Shown: piece after piece, positions 1 through 5,485 of the stretch
Layout of the letters: the number at the start of each line of letters is the position of its first letter
Position numbering within the stretch: position 1 is the first letter of the stretch
NCBI GenBank assembly: GCA_965370435.1
Contig: CBDUUP010000233.1
Coordinates: forward strand, 1-7,318
Reading direction: 5' to 3'
Length of the DNA: 7,318 bases
DNA from: CBDUUP01 sp965370435
GTDB lineage: Bacteria > Chloroflexota > Anaerolineae > Anaerolineales > UBA11579
The notes under the pieces: generated by a model
What the model was told of the DNA's origin: nothing
Seen by the model: only the letters and a program-made list of their open reading frames with translations
Database searches by the model: none
Made by a program: the position numbers and the translations under genes

Positions 1-248
1 GCTGACCTCTCCGGCGGTGAGTTGTTTCCGCAGGGCGGTGATGGTTTGGTTGGCTCTTTTGTAAAAGTCTGTACAGAAGGTGGTGGCGGGGAAGGAAGTT
101 CTGGAGAATCTTGGCCTGCCGTACTTACAGATGTGGGTGGCGGTGGCTGTGGCGGCGGTGTTGAGGGGGGCGGAGGTCCAGGTTCCGGGTGTTCTGAAGG
201 TGGAGGTGGCGGAGGTGGGGGATCCGCAGTTTCGTCTGAATAAATCAT
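1..248 (-). pseudogene. 5' part of a minus-strand gene encoding a Pro-rich protein, probably frameshifted (partial)
   Basis: On the minus strand an ATG at 248-246 follows TGGAG (260-256) at 7 bases spacing and opens a frame that stays open to the window edge. It begins MIYSDETAD and continues as a Pro-rich linker with several PPPP runs. The next minus frame (codons ending at base 1) is also open throughout. Near the edge (about 69 to 1) it reads DFYKRANQTITALRKQLT, a convincing amphipathic helix with GC-rich third positions, while the ATG frame there reads as ordinary Pro/Ser/Lys-rich sequence. Near the start, that second frame also shows RRNCGSPTSATSTF, reminiscent of a zinc-ribbon knuckle. 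I infer a protein with a short N-terminal segment, a Pro-rich linker and a helical domain, whose frame is broken once or more, either by decay or by sequence error. The plus strand also has an open Gly-rich frame ending at 243, which I consider a shadow. Function unknown. Confidence 0.4.
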
Positions 249-255
249 GTTTTAA

Positions 256-265
256 CTCCAGGAGG
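256..265. promoter_or_regulatory. Overlapping back-to-back ribosome binding sites
   Basis: Plus-strand AGGAGG (260-265) sits 5 bases before the ATG at 271. On the opposite strand TGGAG (260-256) sits 7 bases before the ATG at 248. The two sites share base 260, and together they form the near-palindrome CTCCAGGAGG. The plus-strand site is the stronger and fixes the start of the membrane protein gene. Confidence 0.6.
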
Positions 266-270
266 CACAA

Positions 271-825
271 ATGGTTGACACGAAGGAAAATCCCGTACAG
301 GAAGGCGATCAAGTAATTCTCAATGAAAAACTTGGTCTCGAATTAGCGATCAGCGATATGCAGGAGTCGTTGAGAAACCAATCGCTCAGCATTTCAGCTT
401 TTAAGGCGACGACCAGACATTTATTGAGTGCTGCGAGCTTGATAGTGGCCTTGATCGGCGCGCTTCAACTGTATAAAGTGCAAATTTCTGATGACTGGAT
501 CTGGCTGTATACTGGCGTACTGTTTCTGATCGCAGGTCTCTATATTGCCTTGGTTATGCTTTGCGTATGGGCTCAGGCACCAATAGTTGTTATGGGTCCA
601 ATCAGGGAAGAGTGGGAGCTATTCAGAGAATTTTATATGGGCAAGTCTGAAATCGATATTCTCCGAGTACGCTTGAGCGGGTATTTGCACGCCTTCGACC
701 TCAACAAAGAGCCGATAGCATTCCGGGTCAAACTGACCAAGGCGGCAAGTGTAATTCTGCCAGTTATAGTGGTGATTTTACTCCTGCTGAGCTTGGTGCC
801 TCGCACACTACTCGGTTCGGGGTAG
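271..825 (+). CDS. Small predicted integral membrane protein, three TM helices, function unknown
   Basis: This is a 184-residue protein. The ATG has an AGGAGG site 5 bases upstream, so the start is secure. The first 50 residues are polar and helical (many Glu/Gln/Ser, no signal peptide). Hydrophobic helices follow at about 51-69 and 77-99, joined by a short polar turn (KVQISDDW). A soluble segment rich in charged residues spans about 110-157 (including REEWELFREFYMGKSEIDILRVRL), and a third very hydrophobic helix lies at 159-177 just before the C-terminus. I do not recognise the family. The pattern of a helical N-terminus, a close pair of helices and a cytoplasmic segment loosely resembles two-TM effector-like membrane proteins, but no motif supports that. 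The gene looks less GC-rich than the genes to its right. It is monocistronic, as a terminator overlaps its stop codon, and it is divergent from the broken gene at the left edge. Confidence 0.75.
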   Translation: MVDTKENPVQEGDQVILNEKLGLELAISDMQESLRNQSLSISAFKATTRHLLSAASLIVALIGALQLYKVQISDDWIWLYTGVLFLIAGLYIALVMLCVWAQAPIVVMGPIREEWELFREFYMGKSEIDILRVRLSGYLHAFDLNKEPIAFRVKLTKAASVILPVIVVILLLLSLVPRTLLGSG

Positions 826-830
826 TTTTT
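807..830 (+). terminator. Intrinsic terminator overlapping the stop codon of the membrane protein gene
   Basis: ACTACTC (807-813) pairs with GGGTAGT (820-826) around a GGTTCG loop, with one T-G wobble. A run of five T (826-830) follows. The 3' arm contains the TAG stop (823-825). The stem is short, so it may be only moderately efficient. Confidence 0.5.
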
Positions 831-917
831 GGCCCATATTATTCAAATAACCGTGAGAACAAACCTTCCTAAATTGTTGTCCTCTTTTGCACCTTAATAA
901 TCGAACTATGCGTACAG

Positions 918-991
<74 letters not shown>

Positions 992-1003
992 TTGATGGAG
1001 AGG

Positions 1004-1032
1004 ATTATAGCAGACCCATTCTGCTTTGACAA
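1004..1032 (-). promoter_or_regulatory. Sigma-70-type promoter of the tRNA-Val gene
   Basis: On the minus strand TTGTCA (1032-1027) is followed after exactly 17 bases by a perfect TATAAT (1009-1004). Transcription would begin near 997, about six bases before the tRNA 5' end. This is the best-matching promoter in the window, as expected for a stable RNA gene. Confidence 0.85.
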
Positions 1033-1040
1033 GGAACGTG

Positions 1041-1069
1041 TTGCCTTTTCCGTTATCCTATTGTATGAT
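1041..1069 (+). promoter_or_regulatory. Sigma-70-type promoter of the dinB-like/luxR-like pair
   Basis: TTGCCT (1041-1046) and TATGAT (1064-1069) are separated by 17 bases. Transcription would start near 1076, giving a leader of about 36 bases with AAGGAG (1101-1106) six bases before the ATG at 1113. The promoter points away from the tRNA promoter, with 8 bases between the two -35 boxes. Confidence 0.65.
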
Positions 1070-1112
1070 GCTGTAAATGAGTAATTATCATCGTCAAACA
1101 AAGGAGTGAATC

Positions 1113-1619
1113 ATGCCCCACCCTCTAGTTGCCCAATTGCGCTTTACCCGCAGTGAATTTGTCCGCTGCCTGGAAGGCGTTTCCGCCGAGGACGCCATCC
1201 AGCGTATCATGCCGATGAACTGCATAAGCTGGATCATAGGCCATCTCGCCTCCCAAGAGAACCGCCTCTGGGTGGAAATTGGGTTGGGAGAAACCTTGCT
1301 GCCCGATCTCCGCGACTTGGTCGGGTTTGGAAAACCGGCCACCACGCCGCCGCTGGAGGAGATGTGGGCCGCCTGGCGGGAGATCACCGTTGCTGCCGAC
1401 CCCTATCTTGATTCCTTGTCTTCTGAAACGCTTCTCACTACCCTGGAATTCAATGGAAAACCTCATTACGAAAGCATTGGAACTTCTCTCCTCCGAAACA
1501 TTTACCATTATTGGTTCCACACCGGGGAGGCCCACGCCATCCGGCAAATGCTGGGCCACAAGGAACTGCCGGACTTTGTTGGCGGCATGCGTGATGCAGC
1601 CTATACGATGGAATCGTAA
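1113..1619 (+). CDS. DinB superfamily protein (DinB_2-like)
   Basis: This is a 168-residue cytosolic protein, a typical length for the DinB/YfiT four-helix-bundle family. Recognition rests on the early helix ending in WIIGHLASQENR (39-51), a central WAAWRE helix (85-90), and the late His-rich helix HYWFHTGEAHAIRQMLGH (132-149). By family analogy H44, H136 and H141 are the likely ligands of a divalent metal. H132 and H149 are nearby alternatives. Members include metal-dependent thiol (bacillithiol or mycothiol) S-transferases and many of unknown activity, so the substrate cannot be named here. Start: ATG with AAGGAG six bases upstream and a good promoter. The stop lies 17 bases before the luxR-like gene, so the two are probably cotranscribed. 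The name DinB is historical and does not imply DNA polymerase IV. Confidence 0.85.
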   Translation: MPHPLVAQLRFTRSEFVRCLEGVSAEDAIQRIMPMNCISWIIGHLASQENRLWVEIGLGETLLPDLRDLVGFGKPATTPPLEEMWAAWREITVAADPYLDSLSSETLLTTLEFNGKPHYESIGTSLLRNIYHYWFHTGEAHAIRQMLGHKELPDFVGGMRDAAYTMES

Positions 1620-1636
1620 AGCCTAAGATCCTGAGG

Positions 1637-2041
1637 ATGTCCTCTCTGCCCCTGACCGGATTGTTGGAGACGCTGGAACTCCTTGTTGCCCAAGTCAAGG
1701 CCTATGAGCGCGCCTTGCCTCCCGACAATTACCCGGCCAGAGCCGCAGTCGCAGCCCTGGGAGAACTGATAAACCAGGCCATGAATGAAGCCCGCGATCT
1801 TGCCGATGCCCTGGAACCCGCGCCTTCCGCTCCCCATCCTTTCTCACCCCGTGAGTTAGAAGTTCTCGGCCTCGCCGCCCGGGGCTTGACCAACAAAGAG
1901 ATCGCCTATCGTCTGGGTCTCAGCGAGCGCACTATACAGTTTCACATGAATTCGATCTTCAATAAAACCACTACCAATTCGCGCACCGAAGCCGTAGCGA
2001 TAGCGGTCAGCCGTGGTTGGATTGATTTGTCACTAGAGTAG
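1637..2041 (+). CDS. Small LuxR/GerE-type helix-turn-helix regulator without a receiver domain
   Basis: This is a 134-residue protein. Residues 1-60 form a predicted helical region (LLETLELLVAQVKAYERAL ... LINQAMNEARDLADAL), followed by a short Pro/Ala linker. A full GerE-type DNA-binding domain lies at about 69-130. FSPRELEVLGLAARGLTNKE matches the first helices, ERTIQFHMNSIF (97-108) the recognition helix region, and NSRTEAVAIAV the last helix. There is no phosphoacceptor receiver domain and no obvious autoinducer-binding domain. The N-terminal helices may dimerise or bind a partner. The start is uncertain: the only purine-rich stretch, GAGG, touches the ATG at 1637, so initiation may rely on coupling to the dinB-like stop 17 bases upstream. 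Likely role (inferred): transcription factor for its own operon or nearby genes, with the DinB-fold partner as a possible functional associate. Confidence 0.85.
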   Translation: MSSLPLTGLLETLELLVAQVKAYERALPPDNYPARAAVAALGELINQAMNEARDLADALEPAPSAPHPFSPRELEVLGLAARGLTNKEIAYRLGLSERTIQFHMNSIFNKTTTNSRTEAVAIAVSRGWIDLSLE

Positions 2042-2073
2042 ACCCTGTGCAATCCCACAGGGTCCACCTGTGG
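2041..2073 (+). terminator. Hairpin at the end of the luxR-like gene (no T-tract)
   Basis: GACCCTGTG (2041-2049) and CACAGGGTC (2056-2064) form a perfect 9-bp stem with a CAATCC loop, starting at the last base of the TAG stop. A second small dyad, CCAC-CT-GTGG (2064-2073), follows at once. There is no T-run, so it is not a classical intrinsic terminator. It could be a Rho-assisted end, an mRNA-stabilising hairpin or a binding site. Confidence 0.4.
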
Positions 2074-2149
2074 CGTTGGCGGATGCGGCCCAGAGGCAAA
2101 TATTGTATCCTGGGTGTACGACAACCAACTAGACCTCAGGAGTAAGTTC

Positions 2150-3157
2150 ATGAAAAAAGAAGATATTCTCAAAGCGCTTGGCCCTTTGGCCGAATTATAC
2201 GAAGACCCAGCCATCAACGAAATCCTGGTTGACGCGCCCGACCGTGTGTACGTCCAGCGTCAGGGCCAGGAAAGACTCGAAGATTCCGCGGTCAAGTTCG
2301 TCTCCACCGAAGCGATCCGCATGGTGATTGATTCGGTCATGGCCCTGGGAGGAGTCACCCTCAGCGACCAGCAGACCACTGGGCACGTCCGCCTCTCAGA
2401 TAAAGCCAGAGCATTCGCCGTCATTCCCCCAACCGCGGTGAATGGAACCTATCTGGTCATCCGCAAGTTCGCGGCCGAACAACTCGACCGGGAGAAATTG
2501 ATCGAGTTTGGCTTCGTTACGGAGGAGGGGTACGAGTTTCTCCAGAGCGCCATCGCTGCTCGGGTAAATATTTTGATCTCCGGCGACACCGCCAGCGGCA
2601 AGACCACCTTCACCAATATTCTGACCGATGATTTCCCGGAAGATGAAAGAGTGATCGTGGTGGAACCGGTCCTCGATATGCAGGTGCGCCATCCCCGGGT
2701 GGTGCGTCTGGCGGCGGATAGCTCCCCCGACCTCACCTATAGCGAACTGATCGAAGCGGCCTCACAGATGCGCCCCGACCGGCTGGTCTTTCTGACTGAT
2801 ACGCCCGGCCCGGATGCAGTCGCCATCCTGGAACTCATCGCCAGAGGCCACGACGGGAGCATGATGGACATCCACGCCACCAGCCCGGAGGACGCCCTGG
2901 CCCGACTGGAATCGAACTGCTTGATGGCAAACCTGGGCCTCGGACTGCCGCAGATACGTAACTTGATCGCTTCAACAATTCAACTCATAACCCATCAGGT
3001 CAAGATGCCCAACGTGACCAAGCGCCGGATTATGCAGATAACCGAACTGCGCGGCCTGGAAAACGACCGCTACGTCCTCCAACCGCTGTTCCGGTATGAC
3101 CCCGATGAGGATAAGCTCGTCCCCACCGGAGTGAAACCAAGTTGGGTACAGCGTTGA
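2150..3157 (+). CDS. CpaF/VirB11-family (type II/IV secretion, Flp/Tad-like) ATPase, divergent
   Basis: 335 residues from the ATG at 2150, which has AGGAG seven bases upstream. An in-frame ATG at 2114 lacks such a site. The N-terminal domain (1-110) has the family pattern LGPLAELYEDPAINEILVD, then RVYVQRQG and the AVIPPTAVNGTYLVIRKF block. The Walker A motif is GDTASGKTT (145-153). A His-box-like block starts at GHDGSMMDIHATSP (233-246). Two acidic motifs deviate from what I know of CpaF. The Asp box, usually ED.AEL, is EPVLDM (172-177). The GEVRG Walker B segment reads LTDTPG (215-220), with no glutamate at that place. Canonical members are hexameric motors for pilus assembly or secretion and lie next to tadB/tadC-like genes. 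None is present here. This may be a specialised cytoplasmic paralogue with altered hydrolysis. It is flanked by hairpins on both sides, so it is probably its own transcription unit. Confidence 0.8.
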   Translation: MKKEDILKALGPLAELYEDPAINEILVDAPDRVYVQRQGQERLEDSAVKFVSTEAIRMVIDSVMALGGVTLSDQQTTGHVRLSDKARAFAVIPPTAVNGTYLVIRKFAAEQLDREKLIEFGFVTEEGYEFLQSAIAARVNILISGDTASGKTTFTNILTDDFPEDERVIVVEPVLDMQVRHPRVVRLAADSSPDLTYSELIEAASQMRPDRLVFLTDTPGPDAVAILELIARGHDGSMMDIHATSPEDALARLESNCLMANLGLGLPQIRNLIASTIQLITHQVKMPNVTKRRIMQITELRGLENDRYVLQPLFRYDPDEDKLVPTGVKPSWVQR

Positions 3158-3190
3158 GCGAATTTTTAGCAGATGAGATTTACCTAAATT

Positions 3191-3226
3191 TTGGCCCCTG
3201 GTGATTATCCAGGGGCTAATGCTTTT
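3191..3226 (+). terminator. Rho-independent-like terminator after the CpaF-like gene
   Basis: GCCCCTGG (3194-3201) pairs with CCAGGGGC (3209-3216) around the loop TGATTAT. The stem extends by a G-T wobble and two T-A pairs to 3191/3219. A TTTT run (3223-3226) follows after a short gap. It separates the ATPase gene from the polysaccharide operon. Confidence 0.7.
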
Positions 3227-3228
3227 CC

Positions 3229-3244
3229 GGCAAACTATATTGCC
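3229..3244. repeat. Short inverted repeat GGCAA-N6-TTGCC upstream of the export operon
   Basis: GGCAA (3229-3233) and TTGCC (3240-3244) flank ACTATA. It lies between the terminator and the presumed promoter of the operon. It could be an operator half-site pair, but five-base arms can occur by chance. Confidence 0.2.
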
Positions 3245-3298
3245 TTTCCGAGGGAGAAATTAACCCCCGCAATTGGAAAGCGATTTTGACCCCCATAG

Positions 3299-3304
3299 TA
3301 TAAT
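3299..3304 (+). promoter_or_regulatory. Candidate -10 box of the polysaccharide export operon
   Basis: This is a perfect TATAAT about 31 bases before the ATG at 3336. No good -35 box lies at 16-18 bases; the nearest candidate is TTGGAA (3273-3278) at 20. A start site near 3311 would leave a leader of about 25 bases. If the box is used, the alternative TTG start at 3273 lies upstream of transcription and is excluded. Confidence 0.4.
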
Positions 3305-3335
3305 CAAATCAATCAGAACGCCACTTGACCTCATA

Positions 3336-4211
3336 ATGACAAGCAGTGAATTAGATTGTTCAGAGAGTGAAAATATACCCGCCGATTCGGTTTTGCTTCA
3401 CACCCACATAGCGCCCGAGCCGGGAAGGGCCTGGTTCAAATTGGGGGAATTATGGGAATACCGCCAACTGCTCTACTTTCTTACTTGGCGGGATATAAAA
3501 GTTCGCTACAAGCAGAGCGTTCTCGGAATCGGCTGGGCGGTCCTTCAGCCGTTTTTGACCATGCTGATATTCACCTTTGTGTTCAGCGCTTTTGCTAAAG
3601 TGTCCTCCGGCGATATTCCTTACCCTATTTTCGCTTTCACGGCTTTGTTGCCCTGGCTGTATTTCGCCACCGCGATGAATAGGTCTGGGGTAAGCGTAGT
3701 GAGCAGCGCACACCTGATCTCGAAAGTGTATTTTCCCCGGCTGGCGGTTCCGCTGTCGGCGGCCATCGCCCCTATCGTAGATTTTGGGATTGCCTTCCTC
3801 CTCCTCATTGGGATGATGTTCTATTATGGGATCATGCCCAACACTGCAATCCTCGCCTTGCCGTTGTTCGTGCTGTTGGCGTTCGTCACCGCGCTGGCGT
3901 GCAGTCTATGGCTGGCAGCCCTGAACGTCCGCTACCGCGACGTGGGACACTTGATTCCATTTTTGATCCAGGCCTGGATGTATCTCTCGCCGGTGGCCTA
4001 TCCCAGCAGTCTGGTGCCGGAGGAATGGCTTTGGCTGTACCGATTGAATCCCATGGCCGGAGTGGTAGAGGGATTTCGATGGGCCTTGCTGGGCGGAGAG
4101 CAGCCTGAATTGATGCCGTTGTTGGGTTCGGCCTTGGCGGCGATCTTGATCTTGGTCTCCGGTCTCTCCTATTTCCATAAAACCGAAGAGACCTTCGCGG
4201 ACGTGATCTAA
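3336..4211 (+). CDS. ABC-2 type polysaccharide export permease (Wzm/TagG/KpsM family)
   Basis: 291 residues from the ATG at 3336. The transmembrane half of an ABC exporter that moves lipid-linked polysaccharide or teichoic-acid-like chains across the cytoplasmic membrane. The amphipathic N-terminal segment ELWEYRQLLYFLTWRDIKVR (38-57) followed by YKQSVLGIGWAVLQP is a hallmark of the family. About six membrane helices follow (roughly 65-87, 98-115, 141-165, 170-195, 206-222, 261-280). The loops NVRYRDVGHLIPF and YRLNPMAGVVEGFRWALLG are also characteristic. The frame is open upstream to 3264 (TAA at 3261-3263), with a possible TTG start at 3273. I prefer 3336 because it is an ATG, gives the usual family length, and lies after a TATAAT at 3299-3304, although no clear Shine-Dalgarno site precedes it. 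Its stop overlaps the next gene's ATG by one base, so it is coupled to its ATPase partner. Confidence 0.9.
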   Translation: MTSSELDCSESENIPADSVLLHTHIAPEPGRAWFKLGELWEYRQLLYFLTWRDIKVRYKQSVLGIGWAVLQPFLTMLIFTFVFSAFAKVSSGDIPYPIFAFTALLPWLYFATAMNRSGVSVVSSAHLISKVYFPRLAVPLSAAIAPIVDFGIAFLLLIGMMFYYGIMPNTAILALPLFVLLAFVTALACSLWLAALNVRYRDVGHLIPFLIQAWMYLSPVAYPSSLVPEEWLWLYRLNPMAGVVEGFRWALLGGEQPELMPLLGSALAAILILVSGLSYFHKTEETFADVI

Positions 4212-5485
4212 TGGACGATGCCGTTATAAGGGTCAACGGATTGGGGAAGCGCTACCAGATAGGGCTGGCGCAAGACCGCCATGACACCCTGCGCGATGCA
4301 GTGATGGCGCGCCTGCGGACTCCATTTTTCGGATTGCGAAGAAAAGGAACCGGCCAAACTGAGAACCTAATCTGGGCATTGAAGGAGGTCAGTTTTGACG
4401 TTAAGAGAGGCGAAGTCCTGGGAATCATCGGGCGCAATGGGGCCGGGAAGACCACCTTACTCAAGGTTCTTTCGCGCATCACCAAGCCCACTCAGGGCAC
4501 CGCCGATATTTATGGCCGGGTGGGGAGCTTGCTTGAAGTCGGGACCGGCTTCCACGCGGAATTGACCGGGCGAGAGAACATCTACCTGAACGGCGCTATC
4601 CTGGGTATGAAGCGAACTGAAATCAACCGCAAATTCGATGAGATCGTCGCTTTCTCGGAGATCGAGAAATTCCTGGATACCCCCGTCAAACGGTATTCAA
4701 GCGGGATGTACGTCCGCCTGGCCTTTTCCGTGGCCGCCCACTTGGAGCCGGATATTCTGTTGATCGATGAAGTCCTCGCCGTCGGCGACGTGGCTTTTCA
4801 ACGGAAATGCCTGGAAAAGATGGAGGCTGTGGCCGGTAGAGGCCGGACAGTTTTGTTTGTGAGTCACAACATGCGGGCCGTCAAGTCGCTCTGTCATTCG
4901 GCCATCGTCCTGGAGGGTGGCGAGATTGCTTTCCGCGGCCCGGTGGATGAAGCCATCGGTGAATACCTGAACATCGTCATGGGGGAGGGGGAAAGGGGGA
5001 AGTTGGATCCAGGGATGCGCCAGGTCAACACCGGAGAGTTATGGATAGATCAGATTGATCTGGTGAATGGAAATGGTCAATCTGTCAGTCAATTGCGCAT
5101 AGCCAGCAATTGTGCTATAATTATCCGCTTCAAGGTTCGGAAACGAGTACAGAATATCAGGATTGGTTTAGGTTTCAACACGCTGGACGGCGCCCGCATC
5201 GCCACCTTGCATCACACCGATGAGGGTCAGGCGTTGTTCAGCGGAGAACCGGGATTTTATGAAATGATCTTGAAATTGAAGAACCCTCTGCTTTCCGGAT
5301 CTTACACGCTCTCGGTAGGCGCGCACCGAGCTTTGGGCGGGGAGGTCATCGATTACGTTCCCCAGGCGTTAAGATTTGATGTACTGGACGTCTCCGCCGA
5401 AGCGAGCCAACCTGAAACCCACAACCTGGGCTTGGTGCGCTTTGAGGCAGAATGGCTGCCAGTCAGAGAGGTCGAGGATGTCTAA
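4211..5485 (+). CDS. Polysaccharide ABC transporter ATPase with C-terminal Wzt-type carbohydrate-binding domain
   Basis: This 424-residue protein is the nucleotide-binding subunit of the exporter. The ABC domain spans about 1-255: Walker A GRNGAGKTT (74-82), the Wzt/TagH-specific stretch GSLLEVGTGFHAELTGREN (105-123), signature SSGM (163-166), Walker B DILLIDE (181-187, catalytic E187), D-loop AVGD (190-193) and H-loop H219. All catalytic residues are intact. A linker (about 256-275) leads to a beta-rich domain (about 276-418) with the layout of the Wzt C-terminal domain. In O-antigen systems such as E. coli O8/O9a that domain binds the modified non-reducing end of the chain before export. 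Its presence suggests the exported glycan carries a recognised terminal structure. The start shares one base with the permease stop (TAATG), and the end overlaps the next gene by 8 bases. Confidence 0.92.
   Translation: MDDAVIRVNGLGKRYQIGLAQDRHDTLRDAVMARLRTPFFGLRRKGTGQTENLIWALKEVSFDVKRGEVLGIIGRNGAGKTTLLKVLSRITKPTQGTADIYGRVGSLLEVGTGFHAELTGRENIYLNGAILGMKRTEINRKFDEIVAFSEIEKFLDTPVKRYSSGMYVRLAFSVAAHLEPDILLIDEVLAVGDVAFQRKCLEKMEAVAGRGRTVLFVSHNMRAVKSLCHSAIVLEGGEIAFRGPVDEAIGEYLNIVMGEGERGKLDPGMRQVNTGELWIDQIDLVNGNGQSVSQLRIASNCAIIIRFKVRKRVQNIRIGLGFNTLDGARIATLHHTDEGQALFSGEPGFYEMILKLKNPLLSGSYTLSVGAHRALGGEVIDYVPQALRFDVLDVSAEASQPETHNLGLVRFEAEWLPVREVEDV

Noticed and set aside
22..243. Plus-strand Gly-rich open frame
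   Set aside because: It is the complement of the minus-strand Pro-rich frame, is almost pure low complexity after residue 20, and has no ribosome binding site. A minus-strand reading gives a better start and a protein-like helix.
826..917. Possible attachment-site repeat of the tRNA-Val 3' end (genomic island)
   Set aside because: I found no second copy of the tRNA 3' end in the window and no integrase gene, so no island boundary can be supported.
1125..1559. Minus-strand open frame antisense to the dinB-like gene
   Set aside because: It is a shadow of a gene with clear His motifs and promoter. The antisense product shows no recognisable domain.
2076..2106. Candidate promoter TTGGCG-N19-TATTGT before the CpaF-like gene
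   Set aside because: Both boxes deviate and the spacing is long. The gene probably has a promoter here, but this match is too weak to list.
2114..2149. Upstream in-frame ATG of the CpaF-like gene
   Set aside because: It lacks a Shine-Dalgarno site, whereas the ATG at 2150 has AGGAG at seven bases, and family N-termini begin near LGPL.
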